Assembly (NCBI RefSeq): GCF_000485595.1
Contig: NW_014577283.1
Coordinates: 82,448-117,817 of the forward strand
DNA length: 35,370 nt
Source: Priapulus caudatus
Taxonomy: Eukaryota > Priapulida > Priapulimorpha > Priapulimorphida > Priapulidae
Reading direction: 5' to 3'
The translations under genes and the position numbers were made by a program. The first letter of the stretch is position 1; every line of letters starts with the position of its first letter. The notes under the pieces were generated by a model. The model made no database searches. It saw only the letters and a list, made by a program, of their open reading frames with translations, and was not told where the DNA came from. Shown here piece after piece: positions 1-10,762 of the stretch.

Positions 1-330
1 GTTGTGCAAAACCAGTGCAAGGGGTTGTACAATACACAGTGTAAGGGGTTCTACAATACTAGTGTAAGGGGTTGTAGAATACCAGTGTAAGGGGTTGTAG
101 AATACCAGTGTAAGTGGTTGTGCAAAACCAGTGCAAGGGGTTGTACAATACACAGTGTAAGGGGTTCGACAATACTAGTGTAAGGGGTTGTAGAATACCA
201 GTGTAAGGGGTCGTACAATACCAGTGTAAGTGGTTGTACAATACCAGTGTAAGGGGTCGTACAATACCAGTGTAAGTGGTTGTACAAGACCAGTGTAAGG
301 GGTTGTACAATACACAGTGTAAGGGGTTTG
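1..330. repeat. Tandem array, 23-24 bp unit
   Basis: About 14 head-to-tail copies of a unit close to CAGTGTAAGGGGTTGTACA plus a few bases. Variant classes (GAATAC, AATAC, AATACA junctions) recur in higher-order order. The array runs off the left edge of the window. Long minus-strand ORFs (NPLHW-like repeats) are a by-product of the repeat and are not a gene. Confidence 0.9.
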
Positions 331-973
331 TAAGTAGTTGATTGTAATTCTTTGTTTTATAAAGACACACTGCTGATTGCCACTGAAAAGGATGACAAGA
401 TAACGGAACCAGAGGAGGCGATTCAGACAAGATCTTTTTCATCTTTAACACCTGTCGCAGGCAAACCTACAGCAGAAGGTAGGCTCCGTCACATCCACGT
501 GAATACTACTAGTAGGTCTCAGGGGAGAGATAGTGAATATAGAAATAATTGTGGATATAGAAAATCAGTTAACCCTAACCCTAACCCTAACCCTAACCCG
601 AACCCGAACCCGAACTCTAACCCTATCTCTAATTCTAAATTAAAACAATATTAGCCAAAATAATAAACAATAAAAATAAATAAAAGACCAAATTAGCCAA
701 TCAGACGCCGTTTTTATTGGCTCTTAACGCGCCCTCTTAGGCGGATCACTATCTCTCCCTTGTGGCCAGACACTGCCAACTGTTACGTATTGCCCGTAAC
801 TTTGTTACGGACCGCGAGTCAAAATTACGGCTGTTACGCACGACCTCGAAAAATACGGACAGCAAGAAATCTCTGAAAATTTATATTTTCTAATGCAAAA
901 AAAAATAAACACAGTGTAAAATCAACTACATTATCATGTAACATGACTACTGTGTCTGTAGATTTAGACTAAT
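331..973. repeat. Intronic DNA with a short telomere-like tract
   Basis: Positions 572-640 carry four to five CCCTAA units that decay into CCCGAA and CTCTAA variants, an interstitial telomere-like tract. Such tracts usually reflect repaired breaks or short telomeric insertions. The rest of 331-973 shows no exon, RNA gene or element I can identify. Confidence 0.7.
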
Positions 974-1943
974 GGCCCTGTCACACATTGACGATTTAAG
1001 CCAGCGTATGCCGGACGTATCAAAATTTGGTGAACTACGCTGCGTACGTCGAATAAGTTATGGGTAGCTTTGTATATAGTTAAGAGCACGCTGAAGCACG
1101 CTGAAGTACGCTGAAGCACGCTGGTATAATCGTCGTAGTACGGTGAGGTTGTCTTAAAAATTTTGAGCATTCTCAAAATTTTCCGAAGTATGCCAGCGTG
1201 ATGCCCATACGTCCCGCATACGCGGGCCCATAATTGTAGGTAAGTTAATGCGATCGTTGACACACGTTCACACACGTTACTTGTAACGTTACTCATAAGT
1301 CGAAAAATACGTCAGATATATGTCTAGCGTACCCAAAACTTATTTCTAACTTATGAGTAACGTGCTTTGAACGCTATGTGTAACTTATCTCCAACGCATA
1401 GTTGACGTATGTAGACGTATTTGACGTGTTTCCGGGACGAACCACAGAACTTACATGAACGTGTTTCTAACTTACAGCTACCGTATAATGGCGTATTGGC
1501 AGCGTTTAGGGGAATTGTATATAAAATGGTATTGGCATGTTGATACTTGCGACGGTGATGTTGATTACTCGTGATGTCTAGTGCGGTTATGATTTGAATC
1601 GTCGAGCGGCAGCCTTTTATAGGCTACGACACGTGATCGTCGGGCGATCGCTATGACCGCGCGCTATGCATCAAGTTAGACTAATCGTTGAGCATAAGTT
1701 GTGAACGCCCTGGCAACACAGCTAAGGCATTCGTTGGTAACTAAGTTATCTTATAAGATTATCGAAACGTTCTATATACGTTACTAATACGTTAAGTATA
1801 CGTCCAACTCGAATATAATACGCTATGTATACGCCCAAAATTCGAAAAAAACATCGATAGTTCAGCGTATGCCAGCTTTTTTAGAGAAATTTTTGATACG
1901 TCCGGCATACGCTGTCTAAATCGTCAATGTGTGATCAAGGGCG
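974..1943. mobile_element. Non-autonomous DNA transposon with ~50 bp TIRs
   Basis: The left end (974 onward, GGCCCTGTCACACATTGACG) is repeated inverted at 1890-1943. Both ends share the blocks CACACATTGACGATTTA and CAGCGTATGCCGGACGTATC. The interior is rich in ACGT/ACGC motifs, including four GAAGCACGCT-type subterminal repeats at 1085-1123, which could be transposase-binding sites. No transposase is visible. The target duplication is unclear (TAAT occurs at both flanks but not flush), so the superfamily is not called; the ends look Harbinger-like. Confidence 0.75.
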
Positions 1944-2402
1944 CAATAATACCTCTTAAAACGTAACCGGTACTCACTGAAAATGGTAAATTATGCTGTG
2001 TGTATGCGGCTCGTCTGTCTGGTTTTATGGGCGCAGCATTTTGAATGACGTCACGGATCCAGGAATAGAGTACCGCACTTAAGGCTATTTTCAGCCAATC
2101 ACCGTGAGAGATATAATTAGGTTGCTGCGTAGTGCACTGTAAATAGAGCTGACAAAAAGGTGTACTGCCAAATGCCTATTTGTTACGGAAAAATCCAATA
2201 ATTATTACTGATGATCATCAGATGGGTTGGCAGGTCTGCTTGTGCAAGGGGTTGGCAGGAGGTTATGTATTCGGGTCTGTGCATTAGTGTGTGCGTGTGT
2301 GTGTGTTCGCGCGATCGATAGTCAGCAACAGCTTGCCTTAGGGCGCGAGTCAGCAGCAGCTCGCCTATTGCGTCGAGTCAGCAGCAGCTCGCCTTAGGGC
2401 GT
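1944..2402. repeat. Intronic spacer with a short CAGCAG tandem
   Basis: Mostly unremarkable intron. Positions 2318-2400 hold three ~33-bp copies of a GAGTCAGCAGCAGCTCGCCT unit next to a small GT run (2290-2306). No coding signal for the missing downstream CNOT1 exon was found. Confidence 0.6.
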
Positions 2403-2931
2403 CCTTGTTTACTACCGCCACACAAAGAAAAATCGGTGAGCTACCGATGTAACGAGTTTGCTCTTACACTTACACGGCGACTCTTTGTTTATTACCGCCA
2501 TACTAAGAAAAACCGACGAGCTACTGATGTAACGAGTTTGCTCTTACACTTGCACGGCGACTCTTTGTTTACTACCGCCACACAAAGAAAAATCGGCGAG
2601 CTACCGATGTAACGAGTTTGCTCTTACACTTACACGGCGACTCTTTGTTTACTACCGCCACACAAAGAAAAATCGGCGAGCTACCGATGTAACGAGTTTG
2701 CTCTTACACTTACACAGCGACTCTTTGTTTACTACCGCACACAAAGAAAAATCAGCGAGCTACCGATGTAATGAGTTTGCTCTTACACTTGCACGACGAC
2801 TCTTTGTTTACTACTGCACACAAAGAAAAATCGGCGAGCTACCGATGTAACGAGTTTACTCTTACACTTGCACGATGACTCTTTGTTTACTACCGCCACA
2901 CAAAGAAAAATCAGCGAGCTACGCACGTAAC
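2403..2931 (-). repeat. 79-bp tandem array ending at CNOT1 exon s donor
   Basis: Seven copies of a ~79-bp unit (each marked by CTTTGTTTACTACCGC) lie immediately downstream of the exon in the direction of transcription. The unit contains a copy of the last nine exon bases (ACTCGTTAC) and the first ~20 intron bases (GTAGCTCGCNGATTTTTC). In the repeat copies the donor GTGCGT is changed to ATCGGT, so the canonical GT is lost. Confidence 0.9.
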
Positions 2932-3051
2932 GAGTCCATGTTCAATGATGCCGCCGAACAAGCAGGCAGTGATCTGCAGCTCGCGATCCGGGTACTGAGG
3001 GAAGAAGCGATACTCCTCAAACAGGTTCCTCAGCATGCAGTTGTACACCTC
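2927..3051 (-). CDS. CNOT1: CNOT1 exon s (last exon in window)
   Basis: 125 nt, phase 0 to 2. It encodes [20 protein letters not shown], then [20 protein letters not shown], Val and two bases of Thr. It is almost identical to vertebrate CNOT1 ([18 protein letters not shown].. region). Acceptor ACTTGCAG, donor GTTAC/GTGCGT. The next expected exon, beginning (T)YMALGLALRYVLEAL, was not found in 1-2926. The last 9 exon bases are part of the repeat unit of the array at 2403-2931. Confidence 0.96.
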
Positions 3052-6000
3052 CTGCAAGTACGAACGAACAATTGTAGGAAAGGAATAGTACAGTTATAAA
3101 CTAATATTTATCACATACATTATAATGTATTACTAAAGTCCGGCACACACGTGGCGATTTTAATCGCCACGTGTGCGCCTCGTAATGTCAAAAAGACACG
3201 GGCGTTCCTGCCACATTTCAACAAGCTCATCCTCCTGCTTTTTTCCCACACCAAGGGCGCTGCCATATTTGATCACGTGCTTCAAATCATGCATTTGATT
3301 AGTTAATCCAAAAACTGTTGCCTGAATCCGTCGCCAGTGCAGCGCACACGTGGCGATTGTTCAGCGACTCGGCAACAAATATCAAACATGTTTGATATTC
3401 CAACGACGAGTTTCTGGCGTCAAAATCGCCATCGCCATGCAGCGCACACGTGGCGATCTCTCGGCAATTCTGTCGCCGGCAACAAAATCGCCAGTACTAG
3501 CAATAAAAATCGCCATGTGTGCGCCCGGCTTAAGGCACACAGTAGGTCAGATCTTTTTATGAAAAGTCTGAAATCGTTAGTTCATAGTGTGGGCATACAC
3601 AGCATTAAACTTGTTTCGTTAGAACTTATTTAGTTACTTGCACCAATAGTGAAAGAAAGCATGAAATCCATAGGGGGTCCAGAAAAAATACCCAACGATT
3701 ACAGTCCGACCTCCTTTATCCGGCCACGTCGGGACCGGCACCCATCCGGTTATGCGATTTGGCCGGATATGAGTTATGCTCAAACACAGCATTTCTATGC
3801 AGTTCAGTAGGGTTTATGCATGTGATAATGTATTTACTCGTTGCTATGATTATTTGTAACAAACTGTTGTGTTTTATGGTTTATATGAAATGGAAATAAA
3901 ATGAAATAAAGCAGAAATTCTACCACTTCGGTTTATGTTTGTTTCTTTTGTGCTGAGATCTAGGGCTGTAACGATCGATACATTCGTGTATTCGGTGCAC
4001 CGAATATTGTTGTTGGACGATACGTATTCGTTATTCACGTCGTCATTATTCGAATACTGACAAATACAAATAATATAAATAAAAAAATCTTTTTTAAACT
4101 GCAATTCTACGCCGATTTGCTCGAATTCTGAATGTCATTTGCAGCTTTCTCCGTGAACGCACCTAGACTGGTACCCGTCCCTTCTCACATGTCGAGAAGG
4201 CCGGGACGTGTATCTTACTATCACGTGTAACTCGCCCCATATCGAGCGTGTGAGAAGGGACGGATACTAGGGATGCAGCGGTATACCAGAATTGCAATAT
4301 TATCGCGGTGTAATATTTTAGAATATCATACCGTAACCAGCTCAATACCGTGGTTTTCTCGTTGACATGTGATATATACGTGTACAGTGATGTCACGAAA
4401 ATCTGACACAGCCATGCCACGTTTTTCCAGCCATGTCCAAGTTTTGAGCGAGATTTTTAGGTGAAAATAAATGAAAAACCAAAGATCATACACTGCGAGA
4501 TCGCGGCCGGTTAATAGAGATTTCCGGATAACGGGTGGCCGGATAAAGAAGGTCAGACTGTACCATAAATACACTTAGTATCAAGAACACCTTGTACGTG
4601 GATAAACGTATTTCTTAGAGGTCAGGATGCGCAACCATACTCATGAGATAACCGACATGAGGTTACAAACGCTCGTACTAAGCTAAATCACAAAACTCAC
4701 CCTTTCTACCATACTTCTCATATCCGACATATGAGGTTACAAACGCGCCGTACTAGTGATGGGAATCGGCTTGGAATTTCATAATCGATGTTATCGGTTT
4801 CCCTTAACCGATCGATAATCGATTATAATCGGTAAATCGGTTAATAATAGCATAGATTTAATTTAATCTTACTTTGTATATATACAATTATACATAGCAT
4901 TTCAATATTATCATGTTTTATGATCATGTAGGCCCTATTAACTCTGTGAAGGTTGCTGTATGTATATCAATGTCTGTTCCTATACAGTATTTAATCAATT
5001 TAAAAAGAAATGGTTTAAATGCCTTTATTTTAAAAACATTAAAGATTTTTAAAAAAACATGATCAAGACATGTTCTTTATTATAGTAAGTAAGTTGTTTG
5101 TGTTCTAAATAGTGTAGGGCTGTGTAGCCGCAGTTAATGCTCCTGTGCAATGGAATTATCCTCTCCAACATGGATGTAACAAACAATACGTGAGAGTAGA
5201 ATCTCATCTACGGATAAACATCTGTGGGACAGTGTCAAAACAAAACAAGACACTGTCCAATTTGTCCATGTCTATAAGTACACTAGTACCGCTCTGGCAA
5301 TCAGACAGTACTATGTTAACAGTGATTCATGAAGGTGTCCTCTGGACTACACACTGATGCACTTCTATCTTCGCTACCAATACATGTCCATGCTGCGATT
5401 TAATAATTTAAAAAAAAAAATTTTTGTTGTTGTATTTTTTATAATCGAATTATTTGTTTATTCATAATCGATTATCGAATTTGAGACTATAATCGATCGA
5501 TTTTCGATTATAATCGATCATCTGGACATCACTAGCGCGTACTAAGCTAAACTACTCATCCTTTCTACCATACTTCTCATATCCGACATGAGGTTACAAA
5601 CGCGCGTACTAAGCTAAACTACTCATCCTTTCTACCATACTTCCAGGAGTAGATAAAGGAAGGAGGTGTGACTTCAATAAACAAGGGAAATTCGTCATTT
5701 ACTAGCCTTATAATACCTACGATTTACTACGCGTAACTCATCCAACTTGAGCTCAAATCGGACACAGTACATTGCGCCCATCATCGTACGAAATCATTTC
5801 CTCGTAGACACACCCGCAATCCGGAGATACAGACTGAAACGTACGACACGATTCTCTATTCTCTGGCCAATAAATTCACCGCATAGAGCGCCTATACTTC
5901 AAACAAAAGGCAGCTACTAACCACACTGTCCACGGGGCTTGCGCTCACGGGAGGGCGCTGTGGCTAGCAGGGTGATTAGGCTCAACGCAACACTCGGCGA

Positions 6001-9000
6001 GATAACCTTTGACCCGGTAGACAGCTACAATGTATGCCTGTATGTCATACCGGCATGCCGGCACGCACGCACGCCAATCCGCTATCAGCAGCAGCTCCCT
6101 TGTGAGCCACAGCGCCTCGCCGTGAGCGCAAGCCCCGTGGACAGTGTGGTTAGTAGCTGCCTTTTGTTTGAAGTATAGGCGCTCTATGCGGTGAATTTAT
6201 TGGCCAGAGAATAGAGAATCGTGTCGTACGTTTCAGTCTGTATCTCCGGATTGCGGGTGTCTACGAGGAAATGATTTCGTACGATGATGGGCGAATGTAC
6301 TGTGTCCGATTTGAGCTCAAGTGGATGAGTTACGCGTAGAAATCGTAGGTATTATTAAGGCTAGTAAATGACGAATTTCCCTTGTTTATTGAAGTCACAC
6401 TCCTTCCCTTTATCTACTCCTGATACTTCTCATATCCGACATGAGGTTACAAACGCTCGTACTAAAGCTAAACAACTCACCCTTTCTACCATATTTCATA
6501 TCTGACATGAGGTTACAAACGCTCGTACTAAGCTAAAACTACTCACCCTTTCTACCATACTTCTCATATCTGACATGAGGTACAAACGCTCGTACTAAGC
6601 TAAACTACTTCACCTTTCTACCATACTTCTCATATCCGACATGAGGTTACAAACGCGCGTACTAAGCTAAACTACTCATCCTTTCTACCATACTTCTCAT
6701 ATCCGGACATTGAGGTTTAGAAACGCGCGTACTAAGCTAAACTACTCACCCTTTCTACCATACTTCTCATATCTGGACATGAGGTTACAAACGCTCGTTA
6801 CTAAGCTAAACTACTCACCCTTTCTACCATACTTCTCATATCTGACATGAGGTTACAAACGCGCGTACTAAGCTAAACTACTCACCCTTTCTACCATACT
6901 TCTCATATCTGACATGAGGTTACAAACGCTCGTACTAAGCTAAACTACTCATCCTTTCTACCATACTTCTCATATCTGACATGAGGTAACAAACGCACGT
7001 ACTAAGCTAAACTACTCACCCTTTTCTACCATACTTCTCATATCTGACATGAGGTTAGAAACGCCGCGTACTAAAGCTAAACTACCTCACCCTTTCTACC
7101 ATACTTCTCATATCCGACATTAGGTTACAAACGCTCGTACTAAGCTAAACTACTCGCCCTCTACCATACTTCTCATATCCGACATGAGGTTACAAACGCG
7201 CGTACTAAGCTAAACTACTCACCCTTTCTACCATACTTCTCATATCCGACATGAGGTTACAAACGCGCGTACTAAGCTAAACTACTCACCCTTTCTACCA
7301 TACTTCTCGTGTCTGACATGAGGTTACAAACGCGCGTTATAAAGCCTAAACTACTCATCCTTTCTTACCCATTACTCTCATATCCGACATGAGGTTACAA
7401 ACGCGCGTACTAAAGCTAAACTACTCATCCTTTCTACCATACTTCTCATATCCGACATGAGGTTACAAACGCTCGTACTAAGCTGAACTACTCACCCTCT
7501 CCTTCTTGTTGTTTGAATCCTTGAATTTCTTCAGCATCTCCAGTACCTCGTCGATGCTCAGTGCGGGCGGGTGGTTGTAGATGCGCTGGAAATAGCTGTT
7601 CGCTTCATCTTCCACCTCCTTAGAGAACGACTGAGTCATCTCCGGAAACATGGTCGCCATGTCTCCACCAACGCTCCCAACGCCACCCGTGGGCGTCACT
7701 AGAAAATGCATATGCAAAACACGTTGCTTTTATGCGGCTAGCGGTCACATTCACACTGCGAACTGGGATAGACGAATAAAACACGGACTAAACTCGTAAA
7801 TGGTGCAAGATGCACAGAGAGCCATGGACTATTACAGGTCAAACTAGAAATGGCAGTTGTCGCCAACTACATGTAGCACCCGTGATCTAGTATGAATGAA
7901 ATATCTCTGTAAGGACGTAGAAGGTAGGTAAAGTTAAATAAGTCACAAAGACAAAGGTTTGTTTACACAACTCATCTGCCTGAGATGTGCCAAGTATGTT
8001 AAAATTGGTTGCCTTAGGGGTTTTGGTACGCCGACACACCTTCTCCCCCAAGATGTGTAAGTATTACAAAGTTTGCTCGCGCTAGGTCAATTTAGGGCCG
8101 AGTTATAGAGCGGAAGGGAAATATGATAAAGTCAGTCAAGGTCAAATAAATTCCGCAAGTGATGTGGTTTTGATATGCGACACACATTCTACCCAAGATG
8201 TGTAAGTATACCAAGTTTGGTAGCACTAGGTCAATTAGGGGGCCGATTTATAGAGCGGAAGGGAAATATGATCAAGGTCAAGGTAAAAGGACAAAATAAA
8301 GGTCACAGTGACTGTTTTTGGTACGTGACCCACCTTCTCCCCAAGATGTGTAAGTATACACAAGTTTGGTGTAGCGGCTAGGTCAATTAGGGTCGAGTTA
8401 TAGAGCGGAAGGGGAAATATTGATCAAGGTCAAGGTAAAGTGTCAAATAAAGTGGCAGTGACCTTGGTTTTGGTACGCTGCTCTCCTTCTCCCCAAGATG
8501 TGTACGTATAACAAGTTTGGTAGCACTAGGTCAATTAGGGTCAAGTTATAGAGCAAGGGAAGGGCAAGTGTCTGCGGCGGCAGCTGGACAGACATGAAAC
8601 CATAGTATCTCCGACGACTTCGTCGCGGCGGATACAATTACAGTTGATCATGTCTTCATCTTGCACCCTAAGTCAATTTAACTTAATCGAGTCAGATTTG
8701 AATGTTACTGAATTGAGGAATTGGAATTTGAAAGGAATCAGTTTTACAATAAACTAGAAAGGGCAGTTGTCGCCAACTACATGTATCCCCCGTGTTCTCC
8801 CCAAGATGTGTAAGTATACGAAGTTTGGTCGCGCTAGGTCAATTAGGGGCCGAGTTATAGAGCAGAAAGAAATATAATAAAGGTCAAGGTCAAGGTCAAT
8901 GTCAAATAAAGGTTGCAGTGACCTGGTTTCAGTACGCGACACACCTTCTCCCCATGATGTGTAAAGTATACCAAGTTTGGTCGCGCTAGGTCAATTAGGG

Positions 9001-10431
9001 GGCCGAGTTATAGAGTGGAAGGGAAATATGAGCAAGGTCACGGCCAAGGTCAAATAAAAGCCGCCATTGACCTTGTTTTGGTACGTGACACACATTTTCC
9101 CCAAGATGTGTAAGTATACAAGTTTGGTAGCGCTAGGTCAATTAGGGCCGAGTTAGAGAGTGGAAGGGAAATATGATCGAGGTCAAAGTAAAGGTCAAAT
9201 AAGGTCACAGTGACCTGGTTTTGGTGCGCTGCTCACCTTCTTCCCCAAGATGTCTAAGTATACCAAGTTTGGTAGCGCTAGGTCAATTAGGGGGCGAGTT
9301 AGAGAGCAGAAGGGAAATATGATCAAGGTCAAGGTAAAGGTCAAATAAAGGTCGCAGTGACTGGTTTTGGTTACGCTGCTCACCTTCTCTCAAAGATGTG
9401 TAAGTATTACCAAGTTGTTAGCCCTAGGTCAAATTAGGGGCAGAGTTAGGAGAGCGGAAGGGAAATATGATCAAGGTCAAGGTAAAGGTCAAATAAAGGT
9501 CGCAGTGACCTGGTTTTGGTACTCTGCACACCTTTCTCCCCAAGATGTGTAAGTATACCAAGTTTGCGTCACGCTCGGTCAATTAGGGGTCGAGTTTATA
9601 AGAGCGGAAGGGAAATTCTCCTGCGCGGACGAGCGCGGCGGCGGCGGCTGGGAGGACATGAAACCATAGTATACCCGCCGACTTCGTCGCCGGGGGGGGG
9701 GGGGGGGTACAAATACTGTACACTAGTGACTATACCAGGAATACAAATATGAGTCCGCAGGCAAAAATGAGGGAGTCCGTTTTGTAACTATCCTGATTTG
9801 AACAATCTGCGTTGATAGGATCAGGGTTCATAATGACAGACTTTCAATCGTAAAGACCTTAATAATTATAAGTATATAATAATCAATCATAATTATTAAT
9901 AATTACAGACCTTCATAATTATCAACCACTCATAGGATAAAACGATAGGAAGAGGGAGCTACACACCTTCAATAATGATCACCATCTCATAGACATAGGA
10001 TAAAACAAGCACGACAGGAAGAGGGAGCTTCCGGTTTTGGTTTTACTTTCGTTCTCCCTTCCAGGCACCCGTCACTCCTACGCACTCATAAACACGCTCC
10101 ACACAGGGTATGACTTCGCGCCATAGACATGAAACAATCAATCGCCCGTACATCAATCGATACCGCTGCTGGCCATGACTCACGTACATCGTACGCACTA
10201 GCTGCAGGCGCGTTATACGCTGCCAGGCTATCTGTAACACCCGCGCTGTAAGTCTACTGGCAGGTACTGTTGAAGGTATAAGTTCAATTTTTACATTCTT
10301 ACCCCCCCCCCATTTTCTCAACGAATTTGAGGTTTACACAAAATCGACCCCTGGGACTGTTGAAATCGCGGATTTTCGCGCATCCGCGGCGAAATCTCAT
10401 CCCTGAGTCAGTTGTATGCGTGTGTCGTTGC

Positions 10432-10464
<33 letters not shown>

Positions 10465-10641
10465 GTGTGTGTGTCTGTGTGGGTGCTGCGCGCGTGTGCG
10501 TGTGCGTGTGCGTGTGCGTGTGTGTGTGTTTGTGTGTGTGCGTGCATGCGCGGGTGCGTGTGCCTTTATGTGTGTCGTGGCGTGTGGGTGGCGGGGGAGG
10601 GGGGGTCAAACCCGTCTGGAGTCCCTGGACGACAGGTAATA

Positions 10642-10685
<44 letters not shown>

Positions 10686-10691
10686 ATATAT

Positions 10692-10762
<71 letters not shown>

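Larger units (their letters stand above)
4600..7495 (-). repeat. ~65-bp tandem array ending at CNOT1 exon r donor
   Basis: About 20 copies of a ~65-bp unit lie in three blocks (about 4600-4753, 5543-5643 and 6423-7495), separated by two transposon insertions. On the transcribed strand each unit includes AAAGGGTGAGTAGTTTAGCT or a GATGAGT variant. This is nearly the real donor context GAGAGG/GTGAGTAGTTCAGC at 7482-7501. The array therefore presents a series of decoy 5' splice sites just downstream of the true one. Many copies contain single-base indels, which may be sequencing noise. Confidence 0.9.

Noticed and set aside
964-1296. 110-codon minus-strand ORF
   Set aside because: Starts inside the left TIR of the 974-1943 element and shows no transposase motif.
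2403-2931. CRISPR-like direct repeats
   Set aside because: No unique spacers between repeats; units are contiguous and the sequence is an animal intron.
5939-6178. 79-codon plus-strand ORF
   Set aside because: Lies in the loop and inner arm of the foldback element, with no homology or codon signal.
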